Below, in pieces: positions 17,276-25,474 of a stretch of 36,339 nucleotides of DNA; position 1 is the first letter of the stretch, and every line of letters begins with the position of its first letter. Location: contig JAFSRD010000028.1 of assembly GCA_017446265.1 (NCBI GenBank), forward strand, positions 1 to 36,339, written 5' to 3'. A model generated the notes under the pieces. That model made no database searches, was not told the DNA's origin, and saw nothing but the letters and a program-made list of their open reading frames with translations. Position numbers and translations under genes: made by a program. Source of the stretch: Treponema sp. (lineage in GTDB: Bacteria > Spirochaetota > Spirochaetia > Treponematales > Treponemataceae).

Positions 17276-18889
17276 ATGACTAGTTTTGGTATGTGGGGAA
17301 TTATTCCGCCGCTTTTAACAATTGTGCTTGCGTTCGTTACAAAAGATGTTATCGTTTCGCTCTTTCTCGGCATTTTATCGGGCACGCTTATCGTTGCAGA
17401 CGGCAATCCGCTTTTAGCGCTTATCAATCTTACAGATGCACTTGCCGCCTCGCTCGCCGACGAGTGGAACATCCGCATTTTTCTTTTTTGCGCGCTACTC
17501 GGCGGTCTTGTGGGCATGCTCTCAAAAACAGGAGCTGCAGGTGTTTTCGGGCGCTGGGCTTCTGCAAAACTCAAGACATGCAAAGGCTCTTCGCTTATGA
17601 CATTTATTTTTGGTCTAATAATTTTTATTGACGACTATTTTAACTCACTCACTGTGGGTACAATTATGCGTCCTATCAGCGATAAAACAAAAGTCTCTCG
17701 CGCAAAGCTTTCGTATATTCTCGATTCAACGGCGGCACCTGTGTGCATCATTGCGCCTATTTCAAGCTGGGTTGTTACCGTCATGTCTATTGTAAAAGGC
17801 TCTGAAGGATTTGATGCGCTGCGCATGACGCCGTTTGAATTTTTCATCCGCTCTATTCCGTATAACTTGTATGCACTCGGTGCGCTCGCGTTTGTGCTCA
17901 TTATCATTTTAACAAAGCGCGATTTTGGTCCCATGAAAGAATCAGAAGCGCTTGCGGCAAGTGGAAAACTGTTTAACGAAGAGAAATATGGCGCCGTCGC
18001 TGGTGAAGTTGATAATGCAATAAACGACAAGTCAAAACCCGTAGACATGCTTTTTCCGATTATCGTGCTCATTGTGACAGCGCTCGTATTTTTCCCTGTG
18101 ACAACATGGATGAGCGCAGTTGACGGCGAAGCGTATATGTCATTCAAACAAGCTGTTATGGGCATTTCTGTTAGCGATGCGTTCAAAGACACAGACGCTT
18201 CTGTTGCACTGTTTTATTCAATTATTTTTACTATTTTTGCGACATACATTTATTACATTGCACGAAAATTATTAAATTTGAGCGGTGCGGGAGAAGCGTT
18301 GCGCGATGGCGTCAAGTCTATGATTCCTGCATTGATAATTCTTGTAATGGCGTGGACAATCGGCACAATTATTAAATCCTCTCCCGAAGACGGCGGTCTC
18401 GGACTTGGCACGTATCTTTCGGAGCTTGTCGTAAAGGGCAATTTCCCGCTCGCGCTCATTCCGATGATTGTATTTGCGCTCTCGGCACTGATCTCATTTG
18501 CAACAGGTACGAGCTGGGGCACATTCGGCATTATGATTCCGCTCGTTATGCCTATTGCAACAGGGCTTGCACAGGCAAACGGGCTTGACCAGCGTGCGCT
18601 TGTGAACGCATGCATGATTTGCATTGCGGCAGTCGTAGGCGGTGCGGTTTTTGGCGACCACGCGTCTCCCATATCGGACACGACGATTCTTTCTTCAACA
18701 GGCGCAGGTTGTCCGCACCTTGAACACGTTGCTACACAGATGCCATATGCAATTTTTATTGCGCTGTGTTCAGCGGTAGGTTTTATTGCAGGAGGTTTTG
18801 CGATGAACATACTTGTTGCATGGATTGCATTCGCATCTGTTCTTATGGCAGGCATCGTATTTTTGCCAAAGGCATTTAAATCAAAATAA
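17276..18889 (+). CDS. NhaC-family Na+/H+ antiporter or related transporter
   Basis: This 537-aa polytopic membrane protein has about 11-12 helices. Family marks include IFIDDYFNSLTVGTIMRPISD, DSTAAPVCIIAPISSW, SFATGTSWGTFGIMIPL and GGAVFGDHASPISDTTILSS. The IDDYxN and GDHxSPISDTT motifs are conserved in NhaC-like and related arginine/ornithine-type antiporters. It should exchange Na+ for H+ or an organic substrate. A SD (TGGAGG) and its own promoter and terminator make it monocistronic. Whether it works with the adjacent amino acid transporter is not shown. Confidence 0.88.
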   Translation: MTSFGMWGIIPPLLTIVLAFVTKDVIVSLFLGILSGTLIVADGNPLLALINLTDALAASLADEWNIRIFLFCALLGGLVGMLSKTGAAGVFGRWASAKLKTCKGSSLMTFIFGLIIFIDDYFNSLTVGTIMRPISDKTKVSRAKLSYILDSTAAPVCIIAPISSWVVTVMSIVKGSEGFDALRMTPFEFFIRSIPYNLYALGALAFVLIIILTKRDFGPMKESEALAASGKLFNEEKYGAVAGEVDNAINDKSKPVDMLFPIIVLIVTALVFFPVTTWMSAVDGEAYMSFKQAVMGISVSDAFKDTDASVALFYSIIFTIFATYIYYIARKLLNLSGAGEALRDGVKSMIPALIILVMAWTIGTIIKSSPEDGGLGLGTYLSELVVKGNFPLALIPMIVFALSALISFATGTSWGTFGIMIPLVMPIATGLAQANGLDQRALVNACMICIAAVVGGAVFGDHASPISDTTILSSTGAGCPHLEHVATQMPYAIFIALCSAVGFIAGGFAMNILVAWIAFASVLMAGIVFLPKAFKSK

Positions 18890-18903
18890 TGACTAGCAAT
18901 TTT

Positions 18904-18958
18904 CTGGAGAAAACGCAACTATTTGAAAAGTTTCTTTTTCTCCAGACTTTTTTTCTTT
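18904..18958 (+). terminator. Rho-independent terminator after the NhaC-type gene
   Basis: CTGGAGAAAA (18904-18913) pairs with TTTTCTCCAG (18936-18945), followed by ACTTTTTTTCTTTT. Confidence 0.7.
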
Positions 18959-19016
18959 TACCTTGTTCTGCTTTCCTTACAGATGAGTAAAAATATACCG
19001 ATTGTTAAAAAAAGCA

Positions 19017-19045
19017 TTGCGCTATCTTTAAATTAGCAGTATCAT
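19017..19045 (+). promoter_or_regulatory. Likely promoter of the LysM gene
   Basis: TTGCGC (19017-19022) and TATCAT (19040-19045) are 17 bp apart. The predicted start near 19052 leaves only GAGGA and a short spacer before ATG 19064. Confidence 0.45.
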
Positions 19046-19063
19046 ATAAAATTGAGGAATGTT

Positions 19064-20467
19064 ATGAAACAGATAGGAATCAAACTTGCTGACGGTTCGT
19101 TTTATCCACTGCTTGAAGAAGGTACGCCAGCAAAAGCGACGCTTGATTTAACAACTGCAAGCGACAATCAAACCGCCATATCAGTTGATTTATATTGCTC
19201 GGAGACAGGTACGCTTGAAGAAGCAGAATATATCGATACGTTAAAAATTGACAATCTTGCTCCGCATCCTAACGGCGAACCAAGCATTTCCTGCACTGTT
19301 TCTCTTGATGAAGACGATGAACTTTCTGTAGAAATAAACGACCCAGAGTCAGGCGGCAGCAGCGCTACATCAATTTCGTTGCCAATGCGACGTGCGCAAC
19401 GGCAGGGCGTACAAGAAAGCGAGCGTTCTGAAAATTCGGGCGCAGTGCTTGCCGCAGGACTTGTTGCAGGCGGCGCGCTTGCAGCTGCTGCATTGCACAA
19501 AAAACCTGAACATGACGATTCGCTCGATTTTAGCGATTTAGATTTGCCTGAAGATATTGATTTGACAAAACCGATAGAAGCGGCAGATGAATCGCCTGAC
19601 GATTTTGTAGAGCCGACAGGAACTTTTGTAGAAACGACAGACCCACTTGCAGACATTTCGGACGATTTTGCAAAATCGCCTGATGAATTTGTCAGCTCGT
19701 CAGATGAGTTTACGGAGCAGACAGCGGATGTCGCGCAACAAGAAGATTTCACAGTGCCAGATGCAAGTGCATCAGATGATTTTAATTTTGACGCAGACGA
19801 TTTCCCAACATTTGACGAGACGAGTATTGACGAGTCTTTAGATGGAAATGCTTTTACAACGAGCGACGACTTGCTTGCAGAAAATTCGTCAGGTGATTTT
19901 TTTGATGCCAACAGCGAACCAGTTTTATCAGAAGAAAATTTTGATGATATATATACTGCCAACGAAACAGAAGAGGAACAAGTGTCTACAAAAAATCAAA
20001 CAAATGCATCGGTAAGAAAGAAAACAAAAATACCTGTGCTCATATGCCTGTTGTGCGCACTCATCTGCGTTATTGCAACAATATTGATTTTATTTGTGTT
20101 GCCGTCGCGATTCAACATACTTCGGTCGCATAACGGCGAAGCGCGCGTGAATGCACCCGCAGAGCATGCGCCTGTTATTGTGCAGCAGCCTCCGCAAAGC
20201 GCCGTAGTGCAGGATGCTCCAGCTGCAAAACCGAACGAAATTGTCGTTGCACCTGTTGCAGAAAAGGTTATGCCAGAAAAACCCGCTGCTCCTGCACAGA
20301 CAGCGCGAGATACTGTGTACCGCATAAAGTGGGGCGACACGCTGTGGGACATTGCAGACGCGTATTACAAAAATCCGTGGCGATACCGCCGCATTGCGCA
20401 GTACAACAACATACGCAATCCAGATTATATTATTTCTGGAACGACAATCAGAATTCCTGCAGAGTAA
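19064..20467 (+). CDS. Membrane protein joining an Hsp70 substrate-binding beta domain to a C-terminal LysM
   Basis: This is a 467-aa protein. Residues 1-105 match the DnaK substrate-binding beta-sandwich without any ATPase domain: IGIKLADG, TASDNQTAISVDLY, LAPHPNGEPSI, VSLDEDDELSVEINDPESG. DnaK has TAEDNQSAVTIHV, NPAPRGMPQI and FDIDADGILHVSAKD at the same places. An Ala/Gly-rich segment follows (about 124-144), then a long acidic Ser/Asp/Phe-rich stretch (about 155-320), a strong transmembrane helix (about 325-347), a Pro/Ala linker, and a LysM (YRIKWGDTLWDIADAYY...IPAE, about 419-467). The start is ATG 19064 with GAGGA 5 nt upstream; TTG 19052 is less likely. LysM implies peptidoglycan binding outside and the Hsp70-like domain inside. 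A lytic transglycosylase follows. Confidence 0.85.
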   Translation: MKQIGIKLADGSFYPLLEEGTPAKATLDLTTASDNQTAISVDLYCSETGTLEEAEYIDTLKIDNLAPHPNGEPSISCTVSLDEDDELSVEINDPESGGSSATSISLPMRRAQRQGVQESERSENSGAVLAAGLVAGGALAAAALHKKPEHDDSLDFSDLDLPEDIDLTKPIEAADESPDDFVEPTGTFVETTDPLADISDDFAKSPDEFVSSSDEFTEQTADVAQQEDFTVPDASASDDFNFDADDFPTFDETSIDESLDGNAFTTSDDLLAENSSGDFFDANSEPVLSEENFDDIYTANETEEEQVSTKNQTNASVRKKTKIPVLICLLCALICVIATILILFVLPSRFNILRSHNGEARVNAPAEHAPVIVQQPPQSAVVQDAPAAKPNEIVVAPVAEKVMPEKPAAPAQTARDTVYRIKWGDTLWDIADAYYKNPWRYRRIAQYNNIRNPDYIISGTTIRIPAE

Positions 20468-20474
20468 TAACAGA

Positions 20475-22598
20475 GTGAGAAGTCGCTGCAACTGCTGGAA
20501 TTCAAAATTATTAAAACCACTGTTTCTCGTCTTTGCAGCCATAGGCATGTTTTCTGGATGCAGTCAAAGCGCATTTGATTCTCCACAAAAACTGTATGGT
20601 GAAGATGCAAATTATTATATTGCATTGCGCGAATTGAACAATGGGCGCGAAAAAGAAGCGATGCAGTTGCTTTCATACTGCGCTGAAAAAGGCTCATATT
20701 ACATTGCACGCCGTAGCGCAGAAATGTTGACGACGCTCGGTACATTGCGCGACAAGCTTGCGGCAAGCAAAAAATTAGTAGAAAAATACGCCGATGATGA
20801 AGCTTTACTCGTTGCGTGCCAACAGTACGAACTTGCCGAAGAATACACAAAAATCATCATGCTTACAGAAACGCTCAACATGGCTGAATGCGACAGCAAG
20901 CTTGCGCGCATGCGGCTCATGGCATTGTTTCAGAGAAACAGCAGTCAGTTTGACGACAGCGCATATGAATGGTATACGTCACGTAACATAACATCGGCAA
21001 TGTACAAGCTCTATCAAGACACAATGACAGAGTATGGCGGCATTGAACCAGACAAAAGAAAAATTATTAATTTTAGGATAAATGTGTATCGTGCAAATTA
21101 TCGCGCGGCATATGAGCATCTTGAAGAGATATATGCCATCACTGCGCCAGACGGCACGCTTGCGCTCACAGCACAGATAGTTTCTGACATGGGAAAAGCA
21201 TGCCTGTACGGTAGCGAAAACTATACGCGCAATGCGCGCTTGTTTGATGAAATTGCTTCACGGGAGGTGAGCGATGCAAACATTACGTATAATGCATGGT
21301 TTTACGCTGGAAGACTCTACGACAGAACAGATTCCCGGTATGCTACGGCAGCGACACGCTTTATAAACGCGTTGGATAACGCGCAGTCAAACGAGCAGCA
21401 CGACAACGCGCTGTGGTATCTTTTGAGCGCGAGTTTACGGACTTCTGCTGACAATACTATCAGCATTTTGGAGCAGTACTGCACGACAATCCACAATCCC
21501 GCATATTTTGACGATTTTTTTGAGCTTTTTGTGCCGCTGTTGCTTTCGCAAGCGCGGTGGTCTGTTTTTAAAAATCTGTATGAAACAATTGACGGCTACG
21601 CATCTGACGAAGCTGTTGCACGCTTTGCCTATATTTACGCGCGGCTTGTGCAGGAAGGACTTGTGCAGGCAGAAAATCCCGAAAGCGAAATTGAAAAAGC
21701 GTTTATGCGCGCGCTTAAAAGCGGAAGTTCTGTGTATTACAAAGCGCTTGCTTGCACGCGGCTGAATTTGAGCGAAGAAGAAACGGCGCGTATTATTCGT
21801 GAGACAGATGCGGTGCAACGCATTTTGCCCGACAGCGACATTGAGCGGTTGCTTGTCGGATACGCGTTGTTCGGGCTGCCTGAAAAAATTTATCCTGAAT
21901 GGCTTGCACTTACGAGCGAAGCGCGTGTTCCTGTACGCCTTGAATGTGCCGTGCAGATTGCAGATTTTTTGAATAAGACAGCCACAAACACAGACGATTA
22001 CTACACGCAGAGCTTGCGGATTATTTCACGCGCTGTAAACAGTGGCGCTGTTGAACTTACAGAAGATGCGATTGCGTTGCTTTATCCGCGTAACTACAGC
22101 AACGAAGTAGAAACGATATGTAAAAAATTTTCGCTCAATCAAGAAGTGCTGTACGCGCTTATCCGCAGTGAAAGTTTTTTTGACCACGATATTGTAAGCA
22201 CAGCAGGAGCTGTCGGGCTTACACAGCTTATGGAATTTACTGCGGCAGATATTGCGCAACGTCTAAAGCGGCAAGAGTTTTTACTTCACGACCCGGAAAC
22301 GAATATTGAATTTGGCGCATATTATCTTGCAAGCCTTATAAAACGATTTGACAATTCTGTACTCACTGCATTTTTTGCATACAATGCAGGCCCAACGCGA
22401 GCACGACGATGGTTGCAGAATTTTCGCATAGAGATGGGACGCGATGCGATGGGCGCATACGATTTGTTTTTGGAAACCATTCCATATTCAGAGACGCGTG
22501 AATATGGTCGCAAACTTGTTTCCGCTTCTGTGCTGTATGGCAACATCTATTTTAATAAATCTGTTCAAACTGTTGTAAAAGAAATCATAAATCAATAA
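20475..22598 (+). CDS. Soluble-lytic-transglycosylase-family lipoprotein
   Basis: This protein of about 707 aa should cleave peptidoglycan between MurNAc and GlcNAc. The start is probably GTG 20475, 8 nt after the LysM stop; it gives a basic n-region and the lipobox MFSGC. The frame runs back to 20352, but that would overlap the LysM gene by 116 bp and bury the signal. A long helical, TPR/superhelix-like region precedes the C-terminal SLT domain, which contains RSESFFDHDIVS with catalytic Glu566, AGAVGLTQLM, NIEFGAYYL and AYNAGPTRARRW. Together with the LysM neighbour it forms a two-gene envelope-remodelling unit. The SD is weak, so coupling is likely. Confidence 0.9.
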   Translation: MRSRCNCWNSKLLKPLFLVFAAIGMFSGCSQSAFDSPQKLYGEDANYYIALRELNNGREKEAMQLLSYCAEKGSYYIARRSAEMLTTLGTLRDKLAASKKLVEKYADDEALLVACQQYELAEEYTKIIMLTETLNMAECDSKLARMRLMALFQRNSSQFDDSAYEWYTSRNITSAMYKLYQDTMTEYGGIEPDKRKIINFRINVYRANYRAAYEHLEEIYAITAPDGTLALTAQIVSDMGKACLYGSENYTRNARLFDEIASREVSDANITYNAWFYAGRLYDRTDSRYATAATRFINALDNAQSNEQHDNALWYLLSASLRTSADNTISILEQYCTTIHNPAYFDDFFELFVPLLLSQARWSVFKNLYETIDGYASDEAVARFAYIYARLVQEGLVQAENPESEIEKAFMRALKSGSSVYYKALACTRLNLSEEETARIIRETDAVQRILPDSDIERLLVGYALFGLPEKIYPEWLALTSEARVPVRLECAVQIADFLNKTATNTDDYYTQSLRIISRAVNSGAVELTEDAIALLYPRNYSNEVETICKKFSLNQEVLYALIRSESFFDHDIVSTAGAVGLTQLMEFTAADIAQRLKRQEFLLHDPETNIEFGAYYLASLIKRFDNSVLTAFFAYNAGPTRARRWLQNFRIEMGRDAMGAYDLFLETIPYSETREYGRKLVSASVLYGNIYFNKSVQTVVKEIINQ

Positions 22599-22628
22599 AA
22601 TATACGTGAATTCTATTAGGAGGAAAAA

Positions 22629-22868
22629 ATGGCAGATGTAAATCTTGAAGCAAGAATAAAAGAAGCAATAGATATGTTTCGCCCGCAACTTCAAGCAGAT
22701 GGTGGTGATATGGAATACGTTTCGCTCGATGAGCAGAATCGCGTTCATTTGAGACTAACGGGCGCATGTGGTGGTTGCCCTATGGCAATGATGACGCTCA
22801 AAATGGGCGTTGAACGCTATCTCAAAGACGCGTGTCCTGAAGTGGCAGAAGTTGTGCAAGATGATTGA
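22629..22868 (+). CDS. NifU C-terminal-domain (Nfu-type) Fe-S scaffold protein
   Basis: This 79-aa stand-alone Nfu domain carries and delivers Fe-S clusters. It shows RPQLQADGGDMEYV and the cluster-binding GACGGCPMA with Cys47 and Cys50, followed by MTLKMGVERYL. The SD is strong (AGGAGG). It is probably co-transcribed with the downstream slyD-like gene, 3 bp away. Confidence 0.93.
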   Translation: MADVNLEARIKEAIDMFRPQLQADGGDMEYVSLDEQNRVHLRLTGACGGCPMAMMTLKMGVERYLKDACPEVAEVVQDD

Positions 22869-22871
22869 ACT

Positions 22872-23396
22872 ATGCGCGTTGAAAAAAATAAAATGGTGAA
22901 AATCAATTACACGCTCAAAGATACAGACGGCGTGCTGATTGATTCATCTGTCGGGCAGGAGCCGTTTGAATATTTGCATGGTAACGGAAATATTATTCCA
23001 GGTCTTGAGGCTGCGCTTGAAGGGAAGGCTGCCGGCAGTAGATTTACGGTAACTGTCGCACCCAAAGATGCATACGGCGAATACGATGAGCAGCTTCTCG
23101 TACATGTGCCGCGCGAACAGTTTGATTCAGATGCGCCTATCGAAGCAGGCATGAAATTTCAAGCGGCAACAAGAGGCGGTCCGATGATTGTTACAATCAA
23201 AGAAGTTGGCAGCGATATTGTCACTGTTGACGGCAATCACGAGCTTGCAGGCAAAACCCTTTTGTTTGACGGAGAAATTGTTGCCGTGCGCGATGCAACA
23301 GCAGAGGAACTTACACCACGCATATATAGATGCGGTGGTGCGAGTTGTGACTCATGTGCAGGATGCGGTACATCATGTGTTTTGTGCAAAGATTAA
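22872..23396 (+). CDS. slyD: FKBP-type peptidyl-prolyl isomerase SlyD
   Basis: This 174-aa isomerase/chaperone opens with the SlyD signature MRVEKNKMVKINYTLKDTDG. The split FKBP domain has EYLHGNGNIIPGLEAALEG, the insert-in-flap domain spans roughly 70-120, and the DGNHELAGKTLLFD strand closes the fold. The C-terminal tail is Cys-rich (CGG, CDSCAGC, CVLC; seven Cys in about 20 residues) rather than His-rich, suggesting Zn, Ni or thiol-metal binding. No SD lies in the 3-bp gap after nfu, so translation is probably coupled. The stop overlaps the stop of the convergent kinase gene. Confidence 0.92.
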   Translation: MRVEKNKMVKINYTLKDTDGVLIDSSVGQEPFEYLHGNGNIIPGLEAALEGKAAGSRFTVTVAPKDAYGEYDEQLLVHVPREQFDSDAPIEAGMKFQAATRGGPMIVTIKEVGSDIVTVDGNHELAGKTLLFDGEIVAVRDATAEELTPRIYRCGGASCDSCAGCGTSCVLCKD

Positions 23397-23971
23397 ATTC
23401 CAAGCAGTTTGCAGAGCGTTTTAAAATTTTCTTCTGGCGGAACAGCTTCAAGCGGAATGCATATATCTGTAAAAGCGGCATATGTTGCAGTCCGCTCCGC
23501 ATAAAATGTATTAAAAATTTTTCTCACATCTTCTTCTGTTTCTGGATTTTTTTTAGCAATATATGCAGGTAAATTTGAAAGTGTGCCATCTGCTTCAACG
23601 TGTGTATGCTCAAGAATGCGTTCAAGTATAATTTGCTCTGGTACAGAAAGAAAAATGAACGTGCCTAAATCGCGTAACAGCGCAATTGCAGGCGCATTAT
23701 CGCAGATGCCGCCGCCAGTTGCAATGACAATTTTTTTACCGCAGAATTTTTCGTTGCATAGTTTGCAGATTTGCTCTTCTGTGCTCATAAATTTTTGCGG
23801 ACCGAATTCAGAATATATTTCACGCGGTGTGTAGCCTGTTTGCTTTGTAATCACTTCGTCAATGTCGATGAAAGCATATGAAATCTTTTCTGCGAGCAAA
23901 CGCCCTTGCGTTGTTTTGCCAGAGTGTTTCATGCCAAAAAGAATATATGCTGGGTCTATATTTGTTGCCAT
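23393..23971 (-). CDS. Shikimate-kinase-like P-loop kinase
   Basis: This 192-aa protein has the shikimate kinase fold signatures: P-loop GMKHSGKTT, FIDIDEVI, GGG motif ATGGGI and YAERTATY near the C-terminus. The Arg that follows Phe in the usual 'FR..E' motif (Arg58 in AroK, which binds shikimate) is Met here (KFMSTEEQ), and the lid lacks the usual RPLL. ATP-dependent kinase function is likely; shikimate as substrate is less certain. No other aro gene is in the window. ATG 23971 has no SD and a TATACT box 7 nt before it, predicting a leaderless mRNA. The stop codon interlocks with that of slyD. Confidence 0.75.
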   Translation of the reverse strand: MATNIDPAYILFGMKHSGKTTQGRLLAEKISYAFIDIDEVITKQTGYTPREIYSEFGPQKFMSTEEQICKLCNEKFCGKKIVIATGGGICDNAPAIALLRDLGTFIFLSVPEQIILERILEHTHVEADGTLSNLPAYIAKKNPETEEDVRKIFNTFYAERTATYAAFTDICIPLEAVPPEENFKTLCKLLGI

Positions 23972-23978
23972 GCTCTAT

Positions 23979-24007
23979 AGTATATTAGTTGTCATTGCAA
24001 AAGTCTA
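23979..24007 (-). promoter_or_regulatory. Promoter of the shikimate-kinase-like gene
   Basis: On the minus strand TAGACT (24007-24002) and TATACT (23984-23979) are 17 bp apart. The box ends 7 nt before ATG 23971. Confidence 0.5.
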
Positions 24008-24011
24008 TAAC
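24006..24011 (+). promoter_or_regulatory. -10 box directly upstream of the PrsW-type gene
   Basis: TATAAC (24006-24011) ends 7 nt before ATG 24019. No good -35 is seen, and it overlaps the -35 of the divergent promoter, so the two may compete. Confidence 0.3.
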
Positions 24012-24018
24012 ATGCAGT

Positions 24019-24753
24019 ATGCTCTTTGTTATGAATGTTTATGCAGCAATTGCGCTGTGCTTTGTGCCACTCACGCTTTTATTTGTGTTGATACATATTT
24101 TTTCTCATATGAAAATTATTAACGAATTGCTCGCCGTATTGTTCGGTTTGTTTGCAGTGTTGCCTATTTCATTTTTGCAGTTTTATATTGGCAGCTTTTC
24201 CTTTTTTACTTCAAACAACTGGATTACGCAGTTGCTCCACATAATTTTATTTAACGGTTTAATTGAAGAATTATTTAAGGCGCTGGCATTGGCATTTTTT
24301 CCGTCAAGAAAAATAACACTTGGCAATTTTTTTCTCTGTGCGCTGTTGTGCGGCATGAGCCTTGCTTGTTTTGAATCTGCAATTTATTTTTTACAAGAGT
24401 TGCAGCAGGCGCATGCATTTGGCGCGCAGCTTATCTATCGGCAGATTTTTATGCGCATGTTTACTGCTGATATTGTGCATATGCTTTGCGCGGGATTAGG
24501 AGGGCTTTTTATATGGTCAGTGAAACATCACAAAATTGCGCCGCTTGCCATTATATGCGCAGTGTTGCTCCATGGCTTATATGATTTTTTTGCGCTATAC
24601 GATACGCTGCGCATATTTTCAATTGTTGCAATTTTATTGATGACAGTGCAGTGTCGTTTAAGCTACCTGACGCAAGTTGAAAGGAACAGCGAGCAGACGG
24701 CTGCTACAAAGAAAAACCGAACTGTAAAACGCAGTGCACGCGGTGGCGCATAA
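24019..24753 (+). CDS. PrsW-family intramembrane glutamic protease
   Basis: This protein of about 244 aa has around seven hydrophobic helices. PrsW/CAAX-like motifs are visible: EELFKALAL (the EExxK motif), CFESAIYF (FE), HMLCAGLGG (membrane His) and LLHGLYDFF (HxxxD). Family members cleave membrane-anchored regulators such as anti-sigma factors; the target here is unknown. A basic tail (KKNRTVKRSARGG) ends the protein. The start is uncertain: ATG 24019 fits the -10 box 7 nt upstream, ATG 24031 is also possible, and neither has an SD. The initiator tRNA follows. Confidence 0.8.
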   Translation: MLFVMNVYAAIALCFVPLTLLFVLIHIFSHMKIINELLAVLFGLFAVLPISFLQFYIGSFSFFTSNNWITQLLHIILFNGLIEELFKALALAFFPSRKITLGNFFLCALLCGMSLACFESAIYFLQELQQAHAFGAQLIYRQIFMRMFTADIVHMLCAGLGGLFIWSVKHHKIAPLAIICAVLLHGLYDFFALYDTLRIFSIVAILLMTVQCRLSYLTQVERNSEQTAATKKNRTVKRSARGGA

Positions 24754-24772
24754 AAAAGAGCGTGTACACTGC

Positions 24773-24804
24773 TTGACTTTTTTTTACAGGGTCATTAATA
24801 TAAT
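24773..24804 (+). promoter_or_regulatory. Promoter of the initiator tRNA gene
   Basis: TTGACT (24773-24778) precedes a perfect TATAAT (24799-24804). The 20-bp gap is unusually long; an alternative TTAATA box at 24795-24800 gives 16 bp. The start should be about 5 nt upstream of the tRNA. Confidence 0.45.
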
Positions 24805-24815
24805 ATGCTATACGA

Positions 24816-24888
24816 CGCGGGGTAGAGCAGTTGGCAGCTCGTCGGGCTCATAACCCGGAGGTCGCAGGTCCAAGTCCTGCCCCCGCTA
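24816..24888 (+). tRNA. Initiator tRNA-fMet (CAT anticodon)
   Basis: The 73-nt cloverleaf has acceptor CGCGGGG / CCCCGCT, D stem GAGC/GCTC, anticodon loop CTCATAA on a stem with three consecutive G-C pairs (GGG/CCC), and T stem GCAGG/CCTGC. The first pair is a C1xU72 mismatch with A73. The unpaired 1-72 end plus the three G-C pairs identify the initiator rather than elongator Met tRNA. CCA is not encoded. The T loop reads TCCAAGT, so position 55 is C instead of the near-universal T (pseudouridine). Confidence 0.93.
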
Positions 24889-24919
24889 AATTGACTTCGT
24901 ACTATCTTGCTGCAAAGCA

Positions 24920-24949
24920 TTGCTCCACATGCATGTTGTATGCTATATT
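24920..24949 (+). promoter_or_regulatory. Promoter of the YchJ-type gene
   Basis: TTGCTC (24920-24925) and TATATT (24944-24949) are 18 bp apart, and TGC before the box makes an extended -10. It ends 7 nt before ATG 24957. Confidence 0.5.
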
Positions 24950-24956
24950 TATGTGC

Positions 24957-25460
24957 ATGGAAAAGATGAGTGAGTGCCCATGCGGTTCGGGCAAAACGTA
25001 TAGTGCATGTTGCGAACCAATTATCAAAGGTATAAAAAACGCACCTACAGCAGAAAGCCTTATGCGTGCACGCTACTCTGCGTATGTTGTTCACGAAATT
25101 GACTTTATCATCAACACATGTAAGGAAGGCGAAGGACGCGGTGATATTGACCGCAAAGCAACAGAAGACTGGAGCAATAAATCTATCTGGCACGGATTAA
25201 AGATTTTGCGCACTGAAAACGGTACCGAAAACGATAGCGAAGGTGTTGTTGAATTTGAAGCTGCCTATACGCTGCACGGCATGCGTGACAACCACCACGA
25301 AACTGCGTCATTTCAAAAGATAAATGGTGCGTGGCTCTACACGACCGGCAATTTAAAAACGACGACAGTACGACGCGAAGGCAAAAAAATCGGGCGCAAT
25401 GACCCGTGCCCATGTGGTAGCGGTAAAAAATACAAGCAGTGCTGCGGCAAAACCGCGTAG
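24957..25460 (+). CDS. YchJ-family protein with two SEC-C zinc motifs
   Basis: This 167-aa protein is framed by two SEC-C metal motifs, [13 protein letters not shown] near the N-terminus and [13 protein letters not shown] at the C-terminus. Between them lies the NTF2-like YchJ domain ([20 protein letters not shown], and [11 protein letters not shown]). Function is unknown; SEC-C motifs bind zinc and in SecA contact SecB or ribosomes. The frame continues upstream into the tRNA gene, so the start must be 24951, 24957 or 24966. I prefer 24957 because it sits 7 nt after the -10 box like other SD-less genes here; 24966 (MSECPCGSG) is a fair alternative. Confidence 0.85.
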   Translation: MEKMSECPCGSGKTYSACCEPIIKGIKNAPTAESLMRARYSAYVVHEIDFIINTCKEGEGRGDIDRKATEDWSNKSIWHGLKILRTENGTENDSEGVVEFEAAYTLHGMRDNHHETASFQKINGAWLYTTGNLKTTTVRREGKKIGRNDPCPCGSGKKYKQCCGKTA

Positions 25461-25474
25461 CACATGAGCAGTGC

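Noticed and set aside
20352-20474. Upstream extension of the transglycosylase frame
   Set aside because: It lies inside the LysM-coding sequence and would mask the lipobox signal peptide.
24831-24950. Upstream extension of the YchJ frame
   Set aside because: It starts inside the tRNA gene; a promoter and better starts lie at 24944-24966.
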